From: Symbiodinium natans
Lineage: Eukaryota; Sar; Dinophyceae; Suessiales; Symbiodiniaceae
Assembly (NCBI GenBank): GCA_905221605.1
Contig: CAJNDS010001584.1
Span: 1-13,610 of the forward strand
Direction of reading: 5' to 3'
DNA: 13,610 bases
Shown here one piece after another: positions 1 through 7,965 of this stretch. A model generated the notes under the pieces. That model saw only the letters and a list, made by a program, of their open reading frames with translations. It was not told the DNA's origin and made no database searches. The translations under genes were made by a program, and so were the position numbers. The stretch's first letter is position 1. Each line of letters opens with the position of its first letter.

Positions 1-243
1 GGCTTCGTAATTTAGTATTTCGGGGAGGCCCGGCTTCGTAATTTAGTATTCCGGGGAGGCCCGGCTTCGTAATTTAGTATTCCGGGGAGGCCCGGCTTCG
101 TAATTTAGTATTCCGGGGAGGCCCGGCTTCGTAATTTAGTATTCCGGGGAGGCCCGGCTTCGTAATTTAGTATTCCGGGGAGGCCCGGCTTCGTAATTTA
201 GTATTCGGGGAGGCCCGGCTTCGTAATTTAGTATTCCGGGGAG
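1..243. repeat. 31-bp tandem repeat, first array (8 copies)
   Basis: About eight head-to-tail copies of a 31-bp unit beginning GGCTTCGTAATTTAGTATTC and ending in a GGGGAGGCCC-type segment. Copies start at 1, 32, 63, 94, 125, 156, 187 and 217. The seventh has lost one C, making it 30 bp; the others are nearly identical, which implies recent expansion or homogenisation. The array starts at or before the window edge. No coding potential is supported. Confidence 0.95.
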
Positions 244-807
244 TTTTGGTCAAAAATCCAGAAAACGAAAGCCCACCCGGGACCGTCGATTTCAGTACTA
301 AAAAATCACATTTTAAATAGGGACCCGGGCCGATCCTGGGGTCCCCCTCATTTGGGGTGTTTTTGGAAGCAAACTTTCCCTCTCAAAGGGGGTCGGAGTT
401 TGAGGCAAGGGGGGGTCTCCGAAGACTATTTTGCCTTTAAAATTGAAAAATACGACCCCCCCTTGACCAAAACTAGGCTGTGAAAAGGTCGCGGGGGCGG
501 CCCTTCATCATAATTGAGGGTTACAAACCCTGAAACACCCTGAAAAACATTGAAAAACCATAAAAAAACTGAAAAACGCTGAAAAACCTTGAAAAACCTT
601 GAAAAACTTGAAATCCTGAAACCGGTGAGGGCTCGGTTTTGGTCAAAATCCAGAAAACGAGAGGCCACCCAGAGGCGTCGATTTCAGTACTAAAAAATCG
701 CATTTTTAACTGGGACCCGGGCCGATCCTGGGGGTCCCCCTCATTTGGGGTGTTTTTGGAAGCAAACTTTCCCTCTCAAGGGGGGGTCGGAGTTTGAGGC
801 AAGGGGG
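244..807. repeat. 709-bp higher-order repeat, module copy 1
   Basis: A ~565-bp module that recurs at 953 with a constant 709-bp offset. It is internally repetitive: the segment starting TTTTGGTCAAAAATCC at 244 recurs at 637, each followed by TCGATTTCAGTACTAAAAAA and a GGACCCGGGCCGATCCTGG stretch. Reverse-strand open frames of 60-80 codons cross it, but they are phenylalanine-rich translations of simple GAAAAAC repeats, so I do not call genes here. It ends where the second 31-bp array begins. Confidence 0.85.
528..622. repeat. ~10-bp TTGAAAAACC simple repeat inside module 1
   Basis: Degenerate tandem copies of a 10-11 bp A-rich unit (TTGAAAAACC and variants with CATAAAAAAA or CGCT insertions). 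The reverse strand reads as a Phe/Ser/Val-rich peptide, which explains the spurious 80-residue open frame. The same tract recurs 709 bp downstream at 1237-1331. Confidence 0.8.
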
Positions 808-952
808 GGCTTCGTAATTTAGTATTCCGGCCCGGCTTCGTAATTTAGTATTCCGGGGAGGCCCGGCTTCGCAATTAAGTATTCCGGGGAGGCCCGGCTT
901 CGTAATTTAGTATTCGGGGAGGCCCGGCTTCGTAATTTAGTATTCCGGTGAG
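808..952. repeat. 31-bp tandem repeat, second array (~5 copies)
   Basis: The 31-bp unit from the window start reappears, entering directly from a G-run (CAAGGGGGG then CTTCGTAATTT). About five copies are present. The first is truncated in its GGGGAGG part, one carries CGCAATTAAG in place of CGTAATTTAG, and one has the single-C deletion also seen in array 1. Its placement between the two modules makes the whole locus a (31-bp array + module) dimer. Confidence 0.9.
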
Positions 953-1595
953 TTTTGGTCAAAAATCCAGAAAACGAAAGCCCACCCGGGACCGTCGATT
1001 TCAGTACTAAAAAATCACATTTTAAATAGGGACCCGGGCCGATCCTGGGGTCCCCCTCATTTGGGGTGTTTTTGGAGGCAAACTTTCCCTCTCAAAGGGG
1101 GTCGGAGTTTGAGGCAAGGGGGGGTCTCCGAAGACTATTTTGCCTTTAAAATTGAAAAATACCACCCCCCCTTGACCAAAACTAGGCTGTGAAAAGGTCG
1201 CAGGGGCGGCCCTTCATCATAATTGAGGGTTACAAACCCTGAAACACCCTGAAAAACATTGAAAAACCATAAAAAAACTGAAAAACGCTGAAAAACCTTG
1301 AAAAACCTTGAAAAACTTGAAATCCTGAAACCGGTGAGGGCTCGGTTTTGGTCAAAATCCAGAAAACGAGAGGCCACCCAGAGGCGTCGATTTCAGTACT
1401 AAAAAATCGCATTTTTAACTGGGACCCGGGCCGATCCTGGGGTCCCCCTCATTTGGGGTGTTTTTGGAGGCAAACTTTCCCTCTCAAGGGGGGGTCGGAG
1501 TTTGAGGCAGGGGGGGGTCTCCGAAGACTATTTTGCCTTTAAAATTGAAAAATACGACCCCCCCTTGACCAAAACTAGGCTGTGAAAAGGTCGCG
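953..1595. repeat. 709-bp higher-order repeat, module copy 2
   Basis: Second copy of the module at 244, nearly identical over its length with scattered substitutions (for example AAGCAAAC versus GGCAAAC). Unlike copy 1 it does not run into the 31-bp array. After the second internal subunit (starting 1346) it continues through CTCCGAAGACTATTTTGCC to about 1595, then abuts telomere-like repeats. A GAAAAAC tract lies at 1237-1331. Confidence 0.85.
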
Positions 1596-1797
1596 GAGCC
1601 TTTAGGGTTTCAGGTTCAAGGCCTTTAGGGTTTAGGATTCAGGGCCTAGGGTTTAGGATTCAAGGCCTTTAGGGTTTAGGATTCAGGGCTTTTAGGGTTT
1701 AGGATTCAGGGCCTTTAGGCTTTAGGATTTAGGATTCAGGCCTTTAGGGTTTAGGATTTAGGATTCAGGGCCTTTAGGGTTTAGGATTCAGGGCCTT
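1596..1797 (+). repeat. Degenerate telomere-like (TTTAGGG) repeat
   Basis: About nine degenerate copies of a 20-30 bp unit of the form GCCTTTAGGGTTTAGGATTC plus AGG. The G-rich telomere-like strand is the + strand here, opposite to the CCCTAAA tracts further right. Variation in unit length and composition suggests an old, diverged telomere-derived array. Confidence 0.85.
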
Positions 1798-1892
1798 GCG
1801 CCGTCACGCGCGTCACGCGCGTCACGGGCGTCACGCGCGTCACGGGCGTCACGCGCGTCACGGGCGTCACGCACGTCACGGGCGTCACGCGC
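1798..1892. repeat. 9-bp GCGTCACGS tandem repeat
   Basis: About ten copies of a 9-bp unit, GCGTCACGC alternating with GCGTCACGG, so an 18-bp period overlays the 9-bp one. Because 9 is a multiple of three, reading frames stay open on both strands (Arg-His-Ala or Asp-Ala-Arg triplets). This explains the apparent 130-150 codon frames across 1788-2253. Confidence 0.9.
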
Positions 1893-1910
1893 GCTGGGGC
1901 TTCCATGGGG

Positions 1911-2041
1911 CTTGCCAGGGGCCTTGCCAGGGGCCTTGCCAGGGGCCTTGCCAGGGGCCTTGCCAGGGGCCTTGCCAGGGGCCTTGCCAGGGGCCTTGCC
2001 AGGGGCCTTGCCAGGGGCCTTGCCAGGGGCCTCGTAGGGGC
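1911..2041. repeat. 12-bp CTTGCCAGGGGC tandem repeat
   Basis: Ten perfect copies of CTTGCCAGGGGC from 1911 to 2030, then decaying copies (CTCGTAGGGGCC). The period is a multiple of three, so every frame on both strands can remain open and gives PCQG-, APGK- or GPWQ-type peptides. I treat these as by-products of the satellite. From 2042 to about 2140 a looser CCAGGGGCCTCC-type sequence continues, apparently a degenerate extension. Confidence 0.93.
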
Positions 2042-2146
2042 CTTCTAGGGATCTCAAAGGGCTTCCAGGGGCTCCCAAGCTGGCCAGGGGCGCAGTGGCT
2101 TTCCAGGGTGATCTTCCCAGGCCCTCCAGGGGCCTCCCAGAGGCCT

Positions 2147-2294
2147 TTGTACACAGCGGCGCTGCGGAGCGCAGTGTCAACGAGCGATGGCGCCGCGGCC
2201 CCGAGCGCGGAATCGGTGCTCCCTGCCGGGCCTACTCGCGCGTAAAAACACAACGTATAAGCAGACTGTTGCCCCCTGCTTTACTTTTCGTTGT
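2147..2294. repeat. ~148-bp direct repeat, copy 1, with conserved GC stem
   Basis: Starts TTGTACACAGCGGCG and ends near CTTTTCGTT. It recurs at 2528-2675 with a constant 381-bp offset and roughly ten substitutions. It contains an inverted pair GCGGCGC (2156-2162) / GCGCCGC (2190-2196), conserved in both copies, and here an inner CTGCG/CGCAG pair. Open frames cross it on both strands but none has a recognisable product. It could be part of a short interspersed element. Confidence 0.8.
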
Positions 2295-2302
2295 GCCCAA
2301 CA

Positions 2303-2365
2303 CCATCGATTTCTGTATTAAAAATAGCATTTTTCATTGCGGGCCCGAGCAAATCCTGGAGGTCA
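2303..2365. repeat. Diverged copy of the TCGATTT/GGGCCC segment of the 709-bp module
   Basis: The stretch TCGATTTCTGTATTAAAAAT, followed by a GCATTTTT run, GGGCCCGAGCAAATCCTGG and a GTCACC end, parallels the module segment at 286-350, 678-740, 995-1055 and 1387-1445 (TCGATTTCAGTACTAAAAAA ... GGACCCGGGCCGATCCTGG). Order and spacing are kept while bases differ, so this is an old dispersed copy and not part of the recent duplication. Confidence 0.65.
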
Positions 2366-2465
2366 CCTTCTTCTAGGGGGCCTTTTGAAGCCTTTTGGTG
2401 GCTCTTGGGGCCTCGTGGGTGCCTTCTAGTACTCTTGTGGCCCTTTTGGGGTAAAACGTTTATGA

Positions 2466-2518
2466 TTTTTATTAAGATATCCACTACAGCAGAGAATACA
2501 AAAGCAACGAGAGAACAA
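2466..2518. repeat. ~53-bp direct repeat, copy 1 (CTACAGCAGAGAATACAAAAG)
   Basis: TTATTAAGATATCCACTACA, then CAGAGAATACAAAAGCAACG and AGAGAAC, closely matches 2677-2731. It lies just upstream of the second 148-bp repeat, whereas the other copy lies just downstream, so the two elements are interleaved in a mosaic. Confidence 0.7.
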
Positions 2519-2527
2519 GGAGCGTTC

Positions 2528-2675
2528 TTGTACACAGCGGCGCCACGGAGCGCAGTGACAACGAGCGATGGCGCCGCGGCCCCGAGCGCAGAATCGGTTG
2601 CCCCTGCCGGGCCTACTCGCGCGTAAAAACACAACGTATAAGGAGACTGTTGCCCTCTGCTTTGCTTTTCGTTTT
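2528..2675. repeat. ~148-bp direct repeat, copy 2
   Basis: Second copy of the element at 2147. The outer stem GCGGCGC (2537-2543) / GCGCCGC (2571-2577) is intact, while the inner CTGCG/CGCAG stem is broken by substitutions. The GCGCGTAAAAACACAACGTA segment is identical in both copies. No product is recognised. Confidence 0.8.
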
Positions 2676-2676
2676 G

Positions 2677-2731
2677 ATTTATATTAAAACAATCCACAAC
2701 TACAGCAGAAAATACAAAGCAACGAGAGAAC
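2677..2731. repeat. ~53-bp direct repeat, copy 2
   Basis: TTATATTAAAACAATCCACA, then ACTACAGCAGAAAATACAAA and GCAACGAGAGAAC, parallels 2466-2518 with small indels. It is followed by two isolated telomere-type repeats at about 2744-2757. Confidence 0.7.
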
Positions 2732-2804
2732 TATCCCACAAAAAAACCCTAAACCCTAATAGAGTAAGGTTTGGGTGGTCTTGGGGTGGGGTTTTAGCTT
2801 TCGC

Positions 2805-2845
2805 GCGACGCGCCGCACACGACCCCTTGGGTCGAGGCGCGTCGC
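2805..2845. repeat. Compound hairpin beside the telomeric tract
   Basis: GCGACGCGCC (2805-2814) is a perfect inverted match to GGCGCGTCGC (2836-2845). Inside the loop, CGACCC (2820-2825) pairs perfectly with GGGTCG (2829-2834) around a three-base loop. Sixteen perfect pairs in 41 bases form a strong two-tier hairpin. It ends 10 bp before the first AAACCCT unit. Confidence 0.85.
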
Positions 2846-2855
2846 TTCAGTGGGC

Positions 2856-3128
2856 AAACCCTAAACCCTAAACCCTAAACCCTAAACCCTAAACCCTAAA
2901 CCCTAAACCCTAAACCCTAAACCCTAAACCCTAAACCCTAAACCCTAAACCCTAAACCCTAAACCCTAAACCCTAAACCCTAAACCCTAAACCCTAAGCC
3001 ATAAACCCTAAACCCTAAACCCTAAACCCTAAACCCTAAACCCTAAACCCTAAACCCTAAACCCTAAACCCTAAACCCTAAACCCTAAACCCTAAACCCT
3101 AAACCCTAAACCCTAAACCCTAAACCCT
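2856..3128 (-). repeat. Interstitial telomeric tract, (AAACCCT)39
   Basis: 273 bp, which is 39 in-phase units of the 7-bp plant/algal-type telomere repeat, with the C-rich strand on +. One unit (around 2996-3002) reads AAGCCAT, carrying two substitutions but no length change; the rest appear perfect. This is either a chromosome-end remnant or an interstitial tract. It is flanked on both sides by other sequence, so it is interstitial in this assembly. Confidence 0.97.
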
Positions 3129-3149
3129 CTCTTTCTTATATATATTTAA

Positions 3150-3738
3150 ACCTTCGGCCGATTTCGGCCAAACTGCCCCCCAATGTTCGGGCGATTTCGG
3201 CCAAACCCCCCCCAATGTTCGGGCGATTCCGGCCAAACCCCCCCCAATGTTGGGGCGATTTCGGCCAGGCCGAAAAGCCACGAACATTGGGGCCCCCAGT
3301 GTTCGGGCGATTTCGGCCAAAACCCCCCCAATGTTCGGGCGATTTCGGCCAAACCCCCCCAATGTTCGGGCGATTCCGGCCTTGGGGCGATTTCGGCCAG
3401 GCCGAAAAGCCACGAACATTGGGGCCCCCAGTGTTCGGGCGATTTCGGCCAAAACCCCCCCAATGTTCGGGCGATTTCGGCCAAACCCCCCCCAATGTTC
3501 GGGCGATTCCGGCCAAACCCCCCCCAATGTTGGGGCGATTTCGGCCAGGCCGAAAAGCCAGGAACATTGGGGGTCAGATTGGCCGGAATCGCCCGAAAAT
3601 TGGGGGCCCCAGTGTTCGTGGCTTTTCGGCCTGGCCGAAATCGCCCGAACATTGGGGGCCCCAATGTTCGTGACTTTTCGGCCCGGCCGAAATCGCCCGA
3701 ACATTGGGGTCAGATTGGCCGAAATCGCCTGAACATGG
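3150..3738. repeat. 32-bp GTTCGGGCGATTTCGGCC array with inverted half
   Basis: Tandem units of about 32 bp (AATGTTCGGGCGATTTCGGC followed by CAAACCCCCCC). Longer blocks contain GGCCAGGCCGAAAAGCCACG. One ~132-bp block is duplicated (motif at 3256 and again at 3388). From about 3575 the repeats appear mainly as the reverse complement (GGCCGAAATCGCCCGAACAT), making the array a large imperfect foldback. Long open frames of 140-198 codons occur in five of six frames here, a satellite artefact and not genes. Confidence 0.9.
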
Positions 3739-3742
3739 GGGT

Positions 3743-5878
3743 GTGTTTAGGGTTTCAGGGCCTCAGGGCCTGTGTTTAGGGTTTCAGGGGCCAGCGTTTA
3801 GGGTTTCAAGGCCTCAGGGCCTGTGTTTAGGGTTTCAGGGCCTCAGGGCCTGTGTTTAGGGTTTCAGGGCCCAGCGTTTAGGTTTCAAGGCCTCAGGGCC
3901 TGTGTTTAGGGTTTCAGGGCCTCAGGGCCTGTGTTTAGGGTTTCAGGGCCCAGCGTTTAGGGTTTCAAGGCCTCAGGGCCTGTGTTTAGGGTTTCAGGGC
4001 CTCAGGGCTTGTGTTGTGTTTAGGGTTTCAGGGCCTCAGGGCCTGTGTTTAGGGTTTCAGGGCCCAGCGTTTAGGGTTTCAAGGCCTCAGGGTTTAGGGT
4101 TTCAGGGCCTCAGGGCCTGTGTTTAAGGGTTTCAGGGCCCAGCGTTTAGGGTTTCAAGGCCTCAGGGCCTGTGTTTAGGGTTTCAGGGCCTCAGGGCCTT
4201 TGTTTAGGGTTTCAGGGCCCAGCGTTTAGGGTTTCAAGGCCTCAGGGCCTGTGTTTAGGGTTTCAGGGCCTCAGGGCCTGTGTTTAGGGTTTCAGGGCCC
4301 GGCGTTTAGGGTTTCAAGGCCTCAAAGCCTGTGTTTAGGGTTTCAGGGCCTCAGGGCCTGTGTTTAGGGTTTCAGGGCCCAGCGTTTAGGGTTTCAAGGC
4401 CTCAGGGCCTGTGTTTAGGGTTTCAGGGCCTCAGGGCCTGTGTTTATGGTTTCAGGGCCCAGCGTTTAGGGTTTCAAGGCCTCAGGGGCTGTGTTTTTTA
4501 GGGTTTTCAGGGCTCAGGCCTGTTTTTAGGGTTTTTCAGGCCCAGCGTTTGGGTTTCAAGGTTTCCAGGGCCTGTGTTTATGGTTTCAGGGCCTCAGGTC
4601 TTGTGTTTAGGGTTCATGGCCCAGCGTTGAGGTTTTAAAAAGGCCTCAGGCCTGTGTTTAGGTTTCAGGCCTCAATGGCCTTTGTGTTTATGGTTTCCGG
4701 GCCAGCGTTTTAGGGTTCCAGGCCTCAGGGTTTAAGGTTTTCAGGCCTCAGTGCCGTGTGTTTAAGGGTTTTCAGGGCCCAGCGTTGAAAGGGTTTCAGG
4801 CCTCAGTCCTGTGTTTAGGGTTTCAGGGCCTCAGGGCCTGTGTTTAGGGTTTCAGGGCCCAAGCGTTTAGGGTTTCAAGGCCTCAGGGCCTGTGTTTAGG
4901 GTTTCAGGGCCTCAGGGCCTGTGTTTAGGGTTTCAGGGCCCAGCGTTTAGGGTTTCAAGGCCTCAGGGCCTGTGTTTAGGGTTTCAGGGCCTCAGGGCCT
5001 GTGTTTAGGGTTTCAGGGCCCAGCGTTTAGGGTTTCAAGGCCTCAGGGCCTGTGTTTAGGGTTTCAGGGCCTCAGGGCCTGTGTTTAGGGTTTCAGGGCC
5101 CAAGCGTTTAGGGTTTCAAGGCCTCAGGGCCTGTGTTTAGGGTTTCAGGGCCTCAGGGCCTGTGTTTAGGGTTTCAGGGCCCAGCGTTTAGGGTTTCAAG
5201 GCCTCAGGGCCTGTGTTTAGGGTTTCAGGGCCTCAGGGCCTGTGTTTAGGGTTTCAGGGCCCAGCGTTTAGGGTTTCAAGGCCTCAGGTTATAGCTGTTT
5301 CAGGGGCCTCAAGGGCCTGTGGTTAAGGTTTCAGCGGCCCGCGGTTAGGTTTTCAAGGCCTCAGGGCCTGTGTTTAGGGTTTCAGGGCCTCAGGGCCTGT
5401 GTTTAGGCTTTCAGGGCCCAGCGTTTAGGGTTTCAAGGCCTCAAGGCCTGTGTTTAGGGGTTTCAGGGCCTCAGGGCCTGTGTTTAGGGTTTCAGGGCCC
5501 AGCGTTTAGGGTTTCAAGGCCTCAGGGCCTGTGTTTAGGGTTTCAGGGCCTCAGGGCCTGTGTTTAGGGTTTTAGGGCCCAGCGTTTAGGGTTTCCAATC
5601 AAGGCCTCAGGGCCTGTGTTTGGTTTCAGCGCAGGGCTTGTTTAGGTTGTCAGGGCCCAGCGTTAGGGTTTTCAGGCCTCAGAGCCTGTGTTTAGGGTTT
5701 CAGGGCCTCAGGGCCTGTGTTTAGGGTTTCAGGGCCCAGCGTTTAGGGTTTCAAGGCCTCAAAGCCTGTGTTTAGGGGTTTCAGGGCCTCAGGGCCTGTG
5801 TTTAGGGTTTCAGGGCCCAGCGTTTAGGGTTTCAAGGCCTCAGGGTTTAGGGTTTCAGGGCCTCAGGGCCTGTGTTTA
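3743..5878 (+). repeat. 80-bp telomere-derived higher-order satellite, main array
   Basis: About 27 copies of an 80-bp unit made of three related monomers of 29, 24 and 27 bp. Each contains TTTAGGGTTTCAGGG or TTTAGGGTTTCAAGG, followed by CCTCAGGGCCT or CCCAGC. The 80-bp period can be read directly, for example GCGTTTAGG at 4863 and 4943. Most copies are near-identical, but three patches (4488-4800, 5285-5350 and 5595-5690) carry many small indels. Monomers look like alternating perfect and variant telomere repeats. Short open frames here only reflect the repeat. Confidence 0.93.
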
Positions 5879-6002
5879 AAACGAGCGGCCCCTAATCTGG
5901 AGTAAAATGAAAACCGTTTATTTTCTTAATGTTATGGGATTCTTTGGGCGGGTGGGTTTTTTCCCTGAGCCTGGAATGAATGCTAGAACAGTGACCCTCT
6001 AG
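5879..6002. other. Unique spacer between satellite and telomeric tract
   Basis: 124 bp of non-repetitive, AT-leaning sequence separating the G-strand satellite from a C-strand telomeric tract. I see no gene or RNA. It is the physical junction between opposite telomere-type orientations. Confidence 0.7.
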
Positions 6003-6133
6003 ACCCTAAACCCTAAACCCTAAACCCTAAACCCTAAACCCTAAACCCTAAACCCTAAACCCTAAACCCTAAACCCTAAACCCTAAACCCTAAACCCTAA
6101 ACCCTAAACCCTAAACCCTAAACCCTAAACCCT
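6003..6133 (-). repeat. Interstitial telomeric tract, (CCCTAAA)~19
   Basis: 131 bp of uninterrupted CCCTAAA repeats with no visible variant, C-rich strand on +. The right edge is CCCTCAAGA, followed by AAATAAATAG, the same right edge found at 11134. Confidence 0.96.
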
Positions 6134-6275
6134 CAAGAAAAAATAAATAGAGCTTGTATGTGGTCTCATTATGAATTTCCCATGTTATTCGTCTAAACAG
6201 CTGACAAGCTGCGTTTAAGTAAATCAATCCAAAACAATTCGGAAACCAAATGCTCAATTTACTCAAACCTCTCCC

Positions 6276-6276
<1 letters not shown>
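6134..6276. repeat. Subtelomeric linker, copy 1
   Basis: About 143 bp between the telomeric tract and a poly-C run. It closely matches 11138-11330: both contain AAATAAATAG, TTGTATGTGGT, TGAATTTCCCA and GTCTAAACAGCTGACAAGC, and both end in a TCAATTTACT/TCAATTAACT segment before C-rich DNA. This copy lacks an internal duplication seen in the other. No coding potential is supported. Confidence 0.85.

Positions 6277-6311
<35 letters not shown>
6277..6311. repeat. Poly-C homopolymer, 35 nt
   Basis: Thirty-five consecutive C residues. The length may be approximate, since sequencing commonly miscounts such runs. It generates the artefactual poly-Pro (+) and poly-Gly (-) frames across 6111-6606. Confidence 0.9.
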
Positions 6312-6314
<3 letters not shown>

Positions 6315-6620
6315 CTCCCCTCGCCCAAGCCTCCTCATCCCCCCCAGATCTTTTTCCAGCTCAGATCTCCCTCCAACCACATCTCCCCCACATCGCCTCT
6401 GCCCAGATCCCCCGCAGATCTGGTTAGATCCCTTTCAACCCCCCACATCTTCCCAGATCCCCTCCCCCTCACATCTCAGATCTCACCCCAAATCTCCTCC
6501 CAGATCAGAGATCTCCCCCAGATCTCGCCCAGATCCCATATTTCCACTAGATCTCCCCAGATCTCTTTCCAGATCCCCCCCCCAAATCTTCTTTGCAGAT
6601 CTCTAGCAGATCTCCCCCCC
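6312..6620. repeat. Degenerate CAGATCTCCCC pyrimidine-rich array
   Basis: Irregular tandem copies of CAGATCTCCCC or CAGATCCCC, spaced about 10-25 bp, with many AGATCT hexamers. The spacing is too irregular for a clean unit length. Reading frames through it are Pro/Ser-rich and not convincing. Confidence 0.8.
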
Positions 6621-6623
6621 AGA

Positions 6624-7893
6624 AGAATCACCGCAAACCCCCAGCCTGGACCCTCAAACAGCAACTAGAGCAGCTTATCACTGAGCATTTTCTAGAGAGC
6701 AACAATCATGGCTGTAGACATGTCCATGCTGCAAGTTGAGAATCACCACAACCCTCAGTCCAGACCCTCAAACAGCAACTAGAGCAGCTTATCACTGAGC
6801 ATTTTCTAGAGAGCAACAACCATGGCTGTAGACATGTCCATGCTGCTGGTTAAGAATCACCGCGAACCCCCAGCCCAGACCCTCACTGAGCATTTTCTGG
6901 AGAGCAACAACCATGGCACTAGACATATCCCAGCTGCTGGTTAAGAATCACCGCAACCCCCAGCCCAGACCCTCAAACAGCAACTAGAACAGCTTATCAC
7001 TGACCATTTTCTAGAGAGCAACAACCATGCGACAGGTTGAGAGTCATCGCGAAACCCTGCCCAGACCCTCAAACAGCAACTAGAGCAGCTTATCACTGAG
7101 CATTCTCTAGAGAGCAACAACCATGGCACCAGACATGTCCATGCTGCTTGTTAAGAATCACCGCGAAACCTTGCCCAGACCCTCAAACAGCAACTAGAGC
7201 AGCTTATCACTAAGCATTTTCTAGAGAGCAACAACCATGGCACCAGACATATCCCAGCTGCTGGTTAAGAATCACCGCGAAACCCTGCCCAGACCCTCCA
7301 ACAGCAACTAGAGCAGCTTATCACTGAGCATTTTCTAGAGAGCAACAACCATGGCGTCCATGCTGCTGGTTAAGAATCACCGCGAAACCCTGCCCAGACC
7401 CTCAAACAGCAACTAGAGCAGCTTATCACTGAGCATTTTCTAGAGAGCAACAACCATGGCACCAGACATATCCCAGCTGCTGGTTAAGAATCACCGCGAA
7501 ACCCTGCCCAGACCCTCCAACAGCAACTAGAGCAGCTTATCACTGAGCATTTCTAGAGAGCAACAACCATGGCACCAGACATATCCCAGCTGCTGGGTAA
7601 GAATCACCGCGAAACCCTGCCCAGACGCTCCAACAGCAACTAGAGCAGCTTATCACTGAGCATTTTCTAGAGAGCAACAACCATGGCTGTAGACATGTCC
7701 ATTCTGCTGGTCAAGAATCACCGCAACCCTCAGTCCAGACCCTCAAACAGCAACTAGAGCTGCTTATCACTGAGCATTTTCTAGAGAGGAGCAGCCGTGG
7801 CTGTGGACATGTCCCAACTGATTAAGAATCACCGCAAACCCAGTCCAAACCTGCAAAAAGCAGCAGAGAGCAACAACCGTGGCTGTAGACATG
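6624..7893. repeat. ~114-bp tandem repeat, about 12 copies
   Basis: Units begin AGAATCACCGC at 6624, 6739, 6853, 6944, 7040, 7154, 7268, 7373, 7487, 7600, 7714 and 7825. Each contains AACAGCAACTAGAGCAGCTT, ATCACTGAGCATTTTCTAGA and GAGCAACAACCATGGC. The fourth unit begins 91 bp after the third because part of the middle is deleted. The last units are more diverged and end in an incomplete copy. In + orientation many units keep a short open stretch encoding LKQQLEQLITEHFLESNN before a stop; a one-base difference breaks it in others. No full gene is supported. Confidence 0.92.
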
Positions 7894-7965
7894 TAGGACG
7901 GTGCGTTGCATTGATTTAACAGTTTTCCTCTCACTCCTTTGTTGCGCTTGATAAACTTTGAACCC

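Noticed and set aside
426-1412. Pairs of identical 60- and 80-codon reverse frames
   Set aside because: They overlap in different frames over GAAAAAC repeats and are conserved only because of the recent 709-bp duplication; Phe-rich composition is explained by the simple repeat.
1788-2253. Overlapping 120-150 codon frames on both strands (PCQG, APGK, GPWQ, RHG, DAR peptides)
   Set aside because: They are produced by 9-bp and 12-bp repeats, whose length keeps every frame open; no non-repeat domain is attached.
3120-3779. Several 140-198 codon frames on both strands
   Set aside because: Five frames are open at once across a GC-rich tandem array; peptides only repeat the unit (RPGRNRPNIGG, FGRFRPNPPQ) and show no independent domain.
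6111-6606. Poly-Pro and poly-Gly frames of 89 and 118 codons
   Set aside because: They are driven by the 35-C homopolymer and C-rich repeats.
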